A stretch of DNA of 18,399 nt from JBJXGF01 sp046153015 (lineage in GTDB: Bacteria > Actinomycetota > Acidimicrobiia > Acidimicrobiales > CAIXPF01). Below are positions 6,573 through 12,889 of the stretch, piece by piece; position 1 is the first letter of the stretch; every line of letters starts with the position of its first letter. The stretch spans positions 1-18,399 of the forward strand of contig JBJXGF010000299.1 of the NCBI GenBank assembly GCA_046153015.1, in the 5' to 3' direction. A model generated the notes under the pieces. The model saw only the letters and a program-made list of their open reading frames with translations. It was not told the DNA's origin and searched no databases. Made by a program: the position numbers and the translations under genes.

Positions 6573-8081
6573 TCAGAAGCCGGGCGGTGGGGTGAAGCCG
6601 GTTCCCGCCGCGTCGGCCAGGCGCCGGGCGGCGTCGATCGCGGTGCGGTCCTCCAGATAGGGGGCCACGACCTGCACGCTCACCGGCAGGCCCGCCTTGG
6701 TCCGCCCGAGCGGCGGGGTGGTGACGGGGAGGTAGGCGCCGCCGATGAAGCAGGTCCAGCGGATCAGGTCGAGGTACGGGCGCTCCTGGCCGTTCACGTG
6801 CAGGCGGCGTTGCAGCCAGCCGCCGTCGGTGGTGTGGGGGAACGCCGGGCCGACCGTGACCGGGCACAGCAGCACGTCGTAGTCCCGGAAGAACGCCTCC
6901 CACGCGGCCCGCGCCGCCTCCCGGCGGCGGTGCTGGAGCAGCCACTCCCGGTGCCGTTGGGTTTGGCGGGCCGTGGCCTCGACCACCTCAGGCTCGGCCG
7001 GGGCCCGCCCGTCGGCCACCTCGCACATGCCGGCGAAGCGGGCTTCGGACAGCGAGAGCGTGGTGGCGGTCGAGATCAGCGCCATGTGGGCCAGTGTGGT
7101 GTCGGTGAAGCCGACCCCCTCGGGCCGGGCGGCGCGGTCGACTTTGGCGCCGGCGGCGGCGAACGCGTCGCACGCCCGCTCGAGGATCTCGCGCATCTCG
7201 GCGTCGATCGGGCAGGTCGGGTCGTCGAGCCACGCGGCCACCCGGTAGTCGGAGGTCTTCTCGCCGCGCGGCGCGGGCAGCTCCACCCGCCACGCCTTGG
7301 CCCGGTCCGGGGTCGGCCCGGCGAGCACGCCGAGCAGCAGCTCGAGATCCTCCGCCGAGCGGCCCATCGGCCCGAGCACGTTGTTGTCGGCCTCCATCGT
7401 GCCGCCCAGGGGATGGTCGAGGTAGCCGAGGCCGGGCACCAACCCGAAGGATGGCTTGTGGCCCCACACTCCGCAGAAGTGCGAGGGCATCCGCACCGAG
7501 CCGCCGATGTCGGTGCCGAGCTCGAAGCTGGTGAGCCCGGCGGCCACTGCGGCGGCGGCGCCGCCGGAGGAGCCGCCCGGGGTGCGGGTGAGATCCCACG
7601 GGTTGTTGGTGACGCCGAACAGGTCGTTGTAGGTCTGCCCGTCGCCGGACCAGGTGGGGAGGTTGGTCTTGCCGAACACCACGGCGCCGGCCGCCTTGAG
7701 GGCGCCGACCGCCGGCGCGTCCCGCTCGGGCACGTAGTCGGCGAGCTGCTTCGCGCCGCCCGTCGAGCGGATCCCCGCAGTCTCCAACGCGTCCTTGATC
7801 GTGACCGGGAGCCCGTGCAGCGCGCCGAGCGGCTCGCCGCGGGCCTGGCGCTCGTCGGCCGCTCGAGCGGCGGCCCGGGCGGCGTCGGCGGCGAGGGTGA
7901 CCACCGCGTTGATGCGGGGGTTGTGCGCCTCGAGGCGGGCGAGCAGGTGCTCGAGCAGCTCCAGCGCGCCGAGCTCGCCGGAGCGGATGGCCTGGGCCAG
8001 CTCCGTTGCCGGGCGGTGGGCGAGATCCCCGTGGGGCTGCGCCCCTGCCGAAGGTTGCGCTGCTGGCTGCGACCCGCTCAT
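6573..8081 (-). CDS. Amidase signature family hydrolase (502 aa)
   Basis: Hydrolase of the amidase signature family, cutting amide bonds of small molecules in the cytoplasm through a Ser-cisSer-Lys triad. The triad is visible: Lys96 in GLPVTIKD (90-97), the cis-serine Ser171 in GGSSGG (169-174) and nucleophile Ser195 in GTDIGGS (189-195); the 24-residue gap between the serines is the family norm. FGKTNLPTWSGD (137-147) is also typical. The length is normal. ATG at 8081 has a strong ribosome site, GGGGGAGG, 6 nt upstream (8088-8095), so the longer open frame is not used. It heads a two-gene operon with the kinase-LLM fusion and is divergent from the propeller gene, sharing a 73-bp spacer. GatA is an unlikely alternative because gatB and gatC are absent nearby. 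The substrate is unknown. Confidence 0.92.
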   Translation of the reverse strand: MSGSQPAAQPSAGAQPHGDLAHRPATELAQAIRSGELGALELLEHLLARLEAHNPRINAVVTLAADAARAAARAADERQARGEPLGALHGLPVTIKDALETAGIRSTGGAKQLADYVPERDAPAVGALKAAGAVVFGKTNLPTWSGDGQTYNDLFGVTNNPWDLTRTPGGSSGGAAAAVAAGLTSFELGTDIGGSVRMPSHFCGVWGHKPSFGLVPGLGYLDHPLGGTMEADNNVLGPMGRSAEDLELLLGVLAGPTPDRAKAWRVELPAPRGEKTSDYRVAAWLDDPTCPIDAEMREILERACDAFAAAGAKVDRAARPEGVGFTDTTLAHMALISTATTLSLSEARFAGMCEVADGRAPAEPEVVEATARQTQRHREWLLQHRRREAARAAWEAFFRDYDVLLCPVTVGPAFPHTTDGGWLQRRLHVNGQERPYLDLIRWTCFIGGAYLPVTTPPLGRTKAGLPVSVQVVAPYLEDRTAIDAARRLADAAGTGFTPPPGF

Positions 8082-8113
8082 GGTCGGCCTCCCCCGTCGA
8101 TCGTCCGGGCGCC

Positions 8114-8119
8114 ACGATA
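8114..8119 (-). promoter_or_regulatory. -10 box (TATCGT) of the amidase operon
   Basis: TANNNT hexamer on the minus strand, about 32 nt before the ATG at 8081. It would give a short leader that contains the GGGGGAGG ribosome site. Confidence 0.4.
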
Positions 8120-8154
8120 CCCCTGCAGAGCCGACGCCGACCGAGGGGGCGACC

Positions 8155-9714
8155 ATGGCCGATCGATGGAGCGAGTACGGGGGGCCGGCGCCGAAGGCCG
8201 GCGCAGGCTGGAGCTTCGAGCCGCTCACGCCGCCGAGCCGGCTGTGGGGGGCCAACGGGATCGTGTGGGGCGCCGGCTCGCAGCTCATGGTGACCCAGGT
8301 GTTCGGCAGCCAGACCACCGCGATCGACGTGGACACCGGCGAGCATCGGCCCTTCGCCCCGCAGGGCGGCGGGATCTCGATGCCCGACGACGGGGTGTTC
8401 GGCGCCGACGGCTCGTTCTACGCCACCGAGCCGATGAACAACACCGTCTCGGTGAAGAACCCCGACGGCAGCTACCGGACGCTGCGCGACGACCTGCCCG
8501 GCGTGAACGGCATCACGATGGACCCCGCCCGCCGTCGCCTCTTCGCCGACGAGTTCCGCCCCGGCGGCCGCCTGCTCGAGCTCGACCCGTCCGGCGAGGC
8601 GGCGCCGCGGGTGCTGCTCGACGAGCTGAACGGGCCGAACGCCCTCGCCGTCGGGCCTGACGGCGCCATCTACTTCCCCCAGGTGATCGCCAACGAGATC
8701 TGGCGGTACGACCTCGAGACCGGCCAGAGCCGCCTCGCCTTCGCCGACCTGGCGTCGCCCACCGCGGTCAAGTTCGACTCGCAGGGCCGGCTGCTCACGA
8801 GCGAGGCTCGCGTCGGCCGGCTCACCCGGATCGACCTCGCCACCGGGGTCCGCGAGACCGTGGCGCAGGTTGCGCCGGGCATCGACAACCTGGCCGTGGG
8901 CGACGGCGACCGCCTGTTCCTGTCGCACTTCACCGACGGGCAGGTGGCCGAGGTGACCGGTGGGCGGACCCGCGTCCTCTCCGAGGGCGGGCTGTGCGGG
9001 CCCTACGGCGTGGCGGTGCGGGCCGACGGGTCGTTCCTCGTGGCCGACGGGCTCTCGGTGGCCGAGATCGCGCCTGACGGCTCGGTGCGCCGCCTGCTCA
9101 CGTTGCTGGCCGACCTGCCGAGCATGGCGATCGCCGTCGGCGAGCTCGACGGGCGGGTGGCGGTGCTGGTCGAGCGGGGCCAGCTGTTCCTCTTCGGCCC
9201 TGACCGGGAGCGCACCTCGCCGGTCGGGCGTCTGCGCCACCCCACCTCGCTGGCGCCAGGCGGCGACGGGGTGCTGCTGCTCGTCGAGTCCGGCGAGGGG
9301 CGGGTGCTGCGGGTCGACGCGTCGGGGGTGATCGGCGAGGCGGCGACCGGCCTCAACCGCCCGCACAGCGCCGCGCTCGGCGCCGACGGCGTGCTCTGGG
9401 TCACCGAGCCCGACGCGGTGGTGGGCCTGCGCGGCGGCGAGGTCGTGTCCCGGGTGGGCGGCTTCGACGGGCTGCAGGGCATCGCCGTCGGCGCCGACGG
9501 CACGGTCGTGGTGGCCGAGCCGGCCGGGCGCCGCCTCGTGGCCATCGACCCCGCCTCCGGAGCCGCCGACACCATCGTGTCCGACGCGCCGATCGGTCCG
9601 CCGGTCACCGGCGCCCGCCTGCCGATGTCGTCGGTTCCGGTCACGGCCTCGGGCCGCGGGTTCGTGGTGGGGGCCAACGGCGAAGGCAGCCTCCGCCGGC
9701 TCAGCCGGGTGTAA
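8155..9714 (+). CDS. SMP-30/NHL-type beta-propeller protein (519 aa)
   Basis: Repetitive beta-propeller of the SMP-30/gluconolactonase and NHL type. Blade-like units recur about every 40 residues with the pattern hydrophobic-AVGPDGAIY or GVLWVTE, for example at about 80-92, 117-133, 160-174, 203-215, 242-256 and again through the C-terminal half. The length would allow two six-bladed propellers or one large one. GVNGITMDP (116-124) and GPNALAVGPDG (160-170) match the SMP-30 pattern. No signal peptide is seen, so it is probably cytoplasmic. ATG at 8155 follows GAGGGGG (8143-8149) by 5 nt. SMP-30 relatives include lactonases and other metal-dependent hydrolases, but metal ligands cannot be assigned here. 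It is divergent from the amidase; a shared catabolic role is possible but inferred. Confidence 0.82.
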   Translation: MADRWSEYGGPAPKAGAGWSFEPLTPPSRLWGANGIVWGAGSQLMVTQVFGSQTTAIDVDTGEHRPFAPQGGGISMPDDGVFGADGSFYATEPMNNTVSVKNPDGSYRTLRDDLPGVNGITMDPARRRLFADEFRPGGRLLELDPSGEAAPRVLLDELNGPNALAVGPDGAIYFPQVIANEIWRYDLETGQSRLAFADLASPTAVKFDSQGRLLTSEARVGRLTRIDLATGVRETVAQVAPGIDNLAVGDGDRLFLSHFTDGQVAEVTGGRTRVLSEGGLCGPYGVAVRADGSFLVADGLSVAEIAPDGSVRRLLTLLADLPSMAIAVGELDGRVAVLVERGQLFLFGPDRERTSPVGRLRHPTSLAPGGDGVLLLVESGEGRVLRVDASGVIGEAATGLNRPHSAALGADGVLWVTEPDAVVGLRGGEVVSRVGGFDGLQGIAVGADGTVVVAEPAGRRLVAIDPASGAADTIVSDAPIGPPVTGARLPMSSVPVTASGRGFVVGANGEGSLRRLSRV

Positions 9715-9738
9715 CGGCGGCGCCGGGTGTAACGGCGG
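9705..9738 (+). repeat. 18-bp-period duplication across the propeller gene's stop codon
   Basis: CCGGGTGTAACGGCGG is present twice (9705-9720 and 9723-9738), 18 bp apart. The first copy contains the TAA stop (9712-9714) and the second repeats it in frame 18 bp later. It looks like a local slippage duplication. Confidence 0.8.
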
Positions 9739-9759
9739 GCCCGTCGGCCGTGTACCACG

Positions 9760-9891
9760 TGAGTGGGAGAAAACGTCACAGCGCTGCGGCGGTGAACGCC
9801 TCAATTGTCGACGCTGCGAGAAGCTATCCTCACGCAGCGTCGATATTTCGGGCCGATCGAGCGGCGGGCGCGTGACGTTTGCTCCCGCTCA
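9760..9891. mobile_element. 132-bp nested inverted-repeat element, MITE-like or structured RNA
   Basis: The outer arms are TGAGTGGGAGAAAACGTCAC (9760-9779) and GTGACGTTTGCTCCCGCTCA (9872-9891), inverted repeats matching at 18 of 20 positions. Inside is a second, perfect 11-bp inverted repeat TCGACGCTGCG/CGCAGCGTCGA (9808-9818 and 9833-9843) around a 14-nt loop holding TATCCT. CGCTGCG also occurs at 9782-9788, so the right inner arm has two possible partners. The element fills the gap between two converging genes and is less GC-rich than its surroundings. No transposase and no clear target-site duplication are seen. It could be a small non-autonomous mobile element, a structured RNA or a large bidirectional terminator. 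The repeats are certain; the class is not. Confidence 0.45.
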
Positions 9892-9904
9892 TCGTTCGCT
9901 CCGG

Positions 9905-10375
9905 TCAGCCGAGCGTGACCGAGCGTTCCACGCCGTTGACGCTCACCACGTAGTCCCGCGGGTTCAGCGGGGCGACACGCTGGGACCAGCTGAACGGGCT
10001 GAGCACCTGGATGCAGATGCGTTCGGGGTCGGCCCGCGAGGCCAGCTCGATCGTCACGCGTCCGGCGCCGGCGTCGAGCCGGTTTACGACCAGCTCGTGG
10101 CAGGGGGTGGGCAGCTGCCCGAGGGCGCGGACCACGATGGCGTCGGGCGCGTCAGGCGCCGGCTCGGCCTCCACCGCTTCGAGCGCGGCCAGCGGGCCGA
10201 GCGGCCACGCCGACCGGTCAGGCTCTGGCCGATCCGGTTCGGGCTGGCCGGGTCGGGGCGCCGACTGGGGCGCCTTCGCGCCGGGGCCGGGCAGGTGCTC
10301 GCTCGGCGACACGCAGGCCGTGAGCGCGCCCGCCGCCAGCGCGCCCGCCATCGCTGCACTCCACATCCCCCGCAT
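9905..10375 (-). CDS. Putative lipoprotein with C-terminal beta-rich domain (156 aa)
   Basis: Probably exported and lipid-anchored. The N-terminus has Arg2, a hydrophobic stretch (about 5-18) and a lipobox LTAC with the modifiable cysteine at 21. A proline-rich linker follows (about 22-56), including two PEPDR copies. The C-terminal part (about 75-156) has an IVVRALGQLPTPC segment, alternating strand-like stretches and a final YVVSVNGVERSVTL, suggesting a small beta-sandwich; Cys92 and Cys121 could form a disulfide outside the cell. I cannot name the domain. ATG at 10375 gives a normal signal peptide and lies 9 nt after TATCGT. It is divergent from the CNB-fold gene and converges with the propeller gene. 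Confidence 0.8.
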   Translation of the reverse strand: MRGMWSAAMAGALAAGALTACVSPSEHLPGPGAKAPQSAPRPGQPEPDRPEPDRSAWPLGPLAALEAVEAEPAPDAPDAIVVRALGQLPTPCHELVVNRLDAGAGRVTIELASRADPERICIQVLSPFSWSQRVAPLNPRDYVVSVNGVERSVTLG

Positions 10376-10384
10376 ACGGGAACG

Positions 10385-10390
10385 ACGATA
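10385..10390 (-). promoter_or_regulatory. -10 box (TATCGT) of the lipoprotein gene
   Basis: TANNNT hexamer on the minus strand, 9 nt before the ATG at 10375. It is the same hexamer as upstream of the amidase operon. Confidence 0.45.
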
Positions 10391-10466
10391 GGCGACCGTT
10401 CCCGGGACGCCACCAGCCGTGCCCAAGGTCACCACCGACTGGGGCGGCGGGCGGGCGCGGCGGACC

Positions 10467-10472
10467 TACCCT
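10467..10472 (+). promoter_or_regulatory. -10 box (TACCCT) of the CNB-fold gene
   Basis: TANNNT hexamer ending 8 nt before the GTG at 10481. It is identical to the box at 5007-5012 and supports a leaderless start. Confidence 0.5.
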
Positions 10473-10480
10473 CAGAAGGC

Positions 10481-10954
10481 GTGGTACTCGCTCACCCGCA
10501 CCCGTTCCGGCGCCCGTTGGGCGCCTTGGGCCTGTGGCGGACCTGGCGCGACGGCAAGGTCCGGCGCGTGGTCCGCCATCCGCTCTTCGCCGGTCTCCCG
10601 CTGCGCCAGGCGGCGGCGGTGGCCGCCATGCTCGACGTGACCGTGCTCGGCCCCGGCGCCGTGCTCGTGCAGCAGGGCAGCCACGCCGTCGAGAGCTTCG
10701 TGATCGTGTCGGGCACCGCCGAGGTGGAGATCGACGGGATCCCGATCGGGCTGATCGACAGCCGCCAGACCGTCGGCGTCGCCGCCCGGGCCAACAGCGT
10801 GCTCCATGGCGCGACCGTGCGGGCGCTCACCGAGATGGAGCTGTTCGTGCTGGCGCCCCGGCGCCTGCGGCCCTTCGTCGAGGTGGTGCCCCACGCCATC
10901 GGTCCGGACTGGGCCGACCAGCTCCCCCTCGCCGTGCCCGTAGCGGTCGGGTGA
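10481..10954 (+). CDS. Cyclic-nucleotide-binding-domain-like protein (157 aa)
   Basis: Single cNMP-binding-like beta-roll. HPLFAGLPLRQAAAVAAML (33-51) matches the domain's opening helix, VLGPGAVLVQQGSHAVESFVIVSGTAEVEIDG (split at about residue 70) matches the jelly-roll strands, and ATVRALTEMELFVL (111-124) matches its closing strands. The phosphate-binding cassette region (about 96-112) reads TVGVAARANSVLHG and lacks the usual FGE...PRxA signature, so cAMP or cGMP binding is doubtful. There is no DNA-binding helix-turn-helix and no membrane segment. GTG at 10481 is supported by TACCCT 8 nt upstream; the longer open frame runs antisense across the lipoprotein gene. It may be a structural or sensory partner for another protein. 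The fold call is firm; the ligand is unknown. Confidence 0.8.
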   Translation: MVLAHPHPFRRPLGALGLWRTWRDGKVRRVVRHPLFAGLPLRQAAAVAAMLDVTVLGPGAVLVQQGSHAVESFVIVSGTAEVEIDGIPIGLIDSRQTVGVAARANSVLHGATVRALTEMELFVLAPRRLRPFVEVVPHAIGPDWADQLPLAVPVAVG

Positions 10955-11060
10955 GCGGAGCGAGCCCGACGGCCGGGGCGCGCTAGCGACCCGGGCGTGG
11001 ATGGGGTCTGGGGGCGCAGCCCCCAGGACAAGTTGGGGTGAGCGGAGCGGCCGGCCCCCG
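10946..11060. repeat. GC-rich intergenic repeat block with hairpins
   Basis: GTCGGG (10946-10951) pairs with CCCGAC (10965-10970) across the CNB-fold gene's stop. GTGAGCGGAGCG occurs at 10951-10962 and again at 11039-11050. A strong hairpin (11006-11029) lies between the copies. The block resembles the dispersed GC-rich palindromic spacers seen in actinobacterial genomes; that comparison is from memory. Confidence 0.55.
11006..11029. terminator. Strong GC hairpin, candidate terminator
   Basis: CTGGGGGC (11008-11015) pairs perfectly with GCCCCCAG (11019-11026) around the 3-nt loop GCA. The stem extends outward with one bulge (GTC with GAC). No T-tract follows. It lies between the CNB-fold gene and the next gene on the same strand. 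Confidence 0.55.
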
Positions 11061-11081
11061 GCGGGTTCGGCCGGCCTCGGT

Positions 11082-11087
11082 TAGGGT
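11082..11087 (+). promoter_or_regulatory. -10 box (TAGGGT) of the carboxymuconolactone-decarboxylase-family gene
   Basis: TANNNT hexamer 35 nt before the ATG at 11123. It leaves a short leader that holds AGGAG. Confidence 0.4.
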
Positions 11088-11122
11088 GCGGCGCCTGACC
11101 GACGCGAGCCCGAGGAGCCGCC

Positions 11123-11674
11123 ATGAGGCTGTCCGCCCCCCGCATCGACCCGATCCCCCCTGAGGCGTGGCCGGAGGAGATCCAGAGGTACAGCCAGGGA
11201 ACGGCCACCGGCGGGGTGCCGAACGTCATCCGGACCCTGGCCAACCACCCCGAGCTCATGCGGCGTTGGATGGTGTTCGCCAACCACATCCTCGGCAAGT
11301 CGACCCTCGAGGTGCGTGAGCGCGAGCTGTTGATGCTGCGCATCGGCTGGCTGTGCCAATCGGTGTACGAGTTCGGCCAGCACACCCAGATCGCCAAGCG
11401 GGCCGGCATCTCCGACGCCGAGATCAAAGCGGTCACGGTTGGGCCCTCCGACCCGAGCTGGGGCGAGTTCGACCGGACCCTGTTGACCGCGGTCGACGAG
11501 CTGAAGGCCGACGGCATCGTGTCCGACGCCACGTGGGCGGCGCTCGGCGCCCGCTACAACACTCAGCAGCTGATGGACGTGGTCTTCACCGTGGGCCAGT
11601 ACAACCTCGTGAGCTGGGCCCTCAACTCCTTCGGCGTGCAGCTCGACGAGGGCGTCCCCGGGTTCCCGGCCTGA
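11123..11674 (+). CDS. Carboxymuconolactone decarboxylase / AhpD-like family protein (183 aa)
   Basis: Helical AhpD/CMD-fold protein, cytoplasmic. The family core is visible: a helix ending NHPELMRRWMVFANHIL (41-57), ERELLMLRIGWLCQSVYEFGQH (67-88, split at about 78) and QIAKRAGISDAEI (89-101), then a second helical pair with FDRTLLTAVDEL and TVGQYNLVSWALNSFGVQLD. It carries only one cysteine of the AhpD CxxC (Cys78, followed by Glu83 and His87 in CQSVYEFGQH), so AhpD-type disulfide reductase activity is unlikely; the decarboxylase-like branch is more probable. ATG at 11123 follows AGGAG (11113-11117) by 5 nt. Similar stand-alone proteins are frequent near aromatic or lipid catabolism genes, but no such cluster is seen here. 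The substrate is unknown. Confidence 0.88.
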   Translation: MRLSAPRIDPIPPEAWPEEIQRYSQGTATGGVPNVIRTLANHPELMRRWMVFANHILGKSTLEVRERELLMLRIGWLCQSVYEFGQHTQIAKRAGISDAEIKAVTVGPSDPSWGEFDRTLLTAVDELKADGIVSDATWAALGARYNTQQLMDVVFTVGQYNLVSWALNSFGVQLDEGVPGFPA

Positions 11675-11686
11675 CCGGACGCTGAG

Positions 11687-11709
11687 GCCGCCGAGCCACG
11701 CCCGGCGGC
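11687..11709. terminator. Weak hairpin after the CMD-family gene
   Basis: GCCGCCG (11687-11693) pairs with CGGCGGC (11703-11709) around a 9-nt loop, starting 13 bp after the stop. No T-tract. Candidate terminator only. Confidence 0.35.
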
Positions 11710-11722
11710 GGGACCTCGCCGG

Positions 11723-11728
11723 TACACT
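11723..11728 (+). promoter_or_regulatory. -10 box (TACACT) of the peroxiredoxin-like/oxygenase gene
   Basis: TANNNT hexamer 72 nt before the GTG at 11801, giving one of the few longer leaders in the window. The leader ends with a five-codon frame ATG AGG AGG CAG GAG TGA (11787-11804) whose codons form the ribosome site and whose stop overlaps the GTG. Confidence 0.45.
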
Positions 11729-11800
11729 TGCGGCCCGGGCGGCACGGGCAAGGCGGCGGACGACGCCCGGCTGCGGCGGCGGCCCGATGAGGAGGCAGGA

Positions 11801-12877
11801 GTGACCGGCACGATGCTGGGTTTGGGCGAACGCGCGCCGTTGTTCACGGCGGCTGGCCCGGGCGGGGCGACGCTGGGGCTCGACGAGCTGGCCGGCGGCG
11901 GCGGCGTGCTGTGCTTCTTCGGCTCGGCCGCCGACCCCGCAGGGCGCAAGGTGGTGGACGACCTCATGCGCTTCGGGGCGGGTTTCGACGGGGTGCGGTG
12001 GCGGCTGCTCGCCGTGAGCATCGACGCCGACGACTCGCGCCTTGGCCGCGTGCAGGACGCGGGGCCCGGCGTCCGGTTCCTGTGGGACTTCGACCTCGAG
12101 ATCAGCCGGCGCTTCGGGGTGGCCTCGGCGGAGGGGTACCAGCGCAGCGCGATCGTGCTCGACCGGCGCCTCCGGGTGCTGGCCGTGCTGCCCTTCGACG
12201 ACGACCTCGATTCGTACGCGGCGCGTCTGCTGCGAGTGCTCGCCGCGCTGCCCGATCCGGCCGGCCCGGCCGAGCTATCCCCGCCGCCCGTGCTGCTCGT
12301 GCCCCGGGTCTTCGAGCCCGGGCTCTGCGCCGCACTCGTCGAGGCGTACGAGCGGGACAACCGGCCGGCGAGCGCGGTGGTCGAGCTCGACGGCCTGGCG
12401 GTGGACCTGGTGGATCACGACGCCTGCGTTCGCCGCGACCACCGCCTGGTCGACGCCAACCTGCTCGGCGCCGCCCTCCAACGCTTCGAGCGGCGGCTCC
12501 TGCCCGAGGTCGAGCGGGCCTTCGCGGCTCGCCCGGCGGGCGTGGGCCGTCATGTGGTCGCTTGCTACGACGCCGCCGAGGGGGGCCGCTGGGCGGCGCA
12601 CCGTGATTGGGTGGACCCGGCGGCGCCAGCGAGGTTCGCGGTGTCGGTGAGCCTCAACCAGGGCTTCGAGGGCGGCGGCGTGTGCTTCCCCGAGTACGGG
12701 CCGATCGCCTACACGCCGCCCCTCGGGGGCGCGCTCGTGTACTCCACGGCGCTCCTCCACGAGGTGCGCCCGGTCACCACCGGGCGTCGGCTGGCGTACG
12801 TGCCCCAGCTCTGCGACGCGCCCGCCGGGGGCCTCCCGGCGGCCGCGCTCCGCTCGCCGGCGCCCGCCCACGTGTAG
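11801..12877 (+). CDS. Fusion: peroxiredoxin-like domain + 2OG-Fe(II) dioxygenase domain (358 aa)
   Basis: Two-domain cytoplasmic protein. Residues about 5-150 look like an AhpC/TSA-type thioredoxin fold: GERAPLF (9-15), VLCFFGSAADPAG (36-48), LLAVSIDADD (69-78) and the FGVASAEGYQRSAIVLDRRLRV region (105-126). The peroxidatic cysteine position of the usual TPGC motif is Gly48, so peroxidase activity is unlikely. Residues about 163-337 are a prolyl-4-hydroxylase-like oxygenase domain: PRVFEPGLC (168-176), iron ligands His267 and Asp269 in HRDW, FEGGGVCFPEYG (289-300), the third iron ligand His320 in ALLHEV, and Arg329/Arg330 as 2-oxoglutarate anchor. The oxygenase site looks complete. GTG at 11801 follows AGGAGG (11790-11795) by 5 nt; ATG at 11813 is a poorer option. 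The substrate is unknown. Confidence 0.85.
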   Translation: MTGTMLGLGERAPLFTAAGPGGATLGLDELAGGGGVLCFFGSAADPAGRKVVDDLMRFGAGFDGVRWRLLAVSIDADDSRLGRVQDAGPGVRFLWDFDLEISRRFGVASAEGYQRSAIVLDRRLRVLAVLPFDDDLDSYAARLLRVLAALPDPAGPAELSPPPVLLVPRVFEPGLCAALVEAYERDNRPASAVVELDGLAVDLVDHDACVRRDHRLVDANLLGAALQRFERRLLPEVERAFAARPAGVGRHVVACYDAAEGGRWAAHRDWVDPAAPARFAVSVSLNQGFEGGGVCFPEYGPIAYTPPLGGALVYSTALLHEVRPVTTGRRLAYVPQLCDAPAGGLPAAALRSPAPAHV

Positions 12878-12889
12878 GCCCGGCCGGGC

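Noticed and set aside
5063..8081. GatA of the tRNA amidotransferase
   Set aside because: The amidase has the family triad but gatB and gatC are absent and the neighbour is an LLM oxidoreductase.
6057..8660. 867-codon open frame on the plus strand across the amidase operon
   Set aside because: It runs antisense to two clear enzyme genes and its composition (R, G, A, H, E rich) is that of a high-GC shadow frame.
6988..9804. 938-codon open frame on the minus strand
   Set aside because: It is antisense to the propeller gene and out of frame with the amidase; no recognisable domain.
9760..9891. Integron attC site
   Set aside because: The size and palindromic form fit, but the conserved RYYYAAC/GTTRRRY ends are not present and no integrase is seen.
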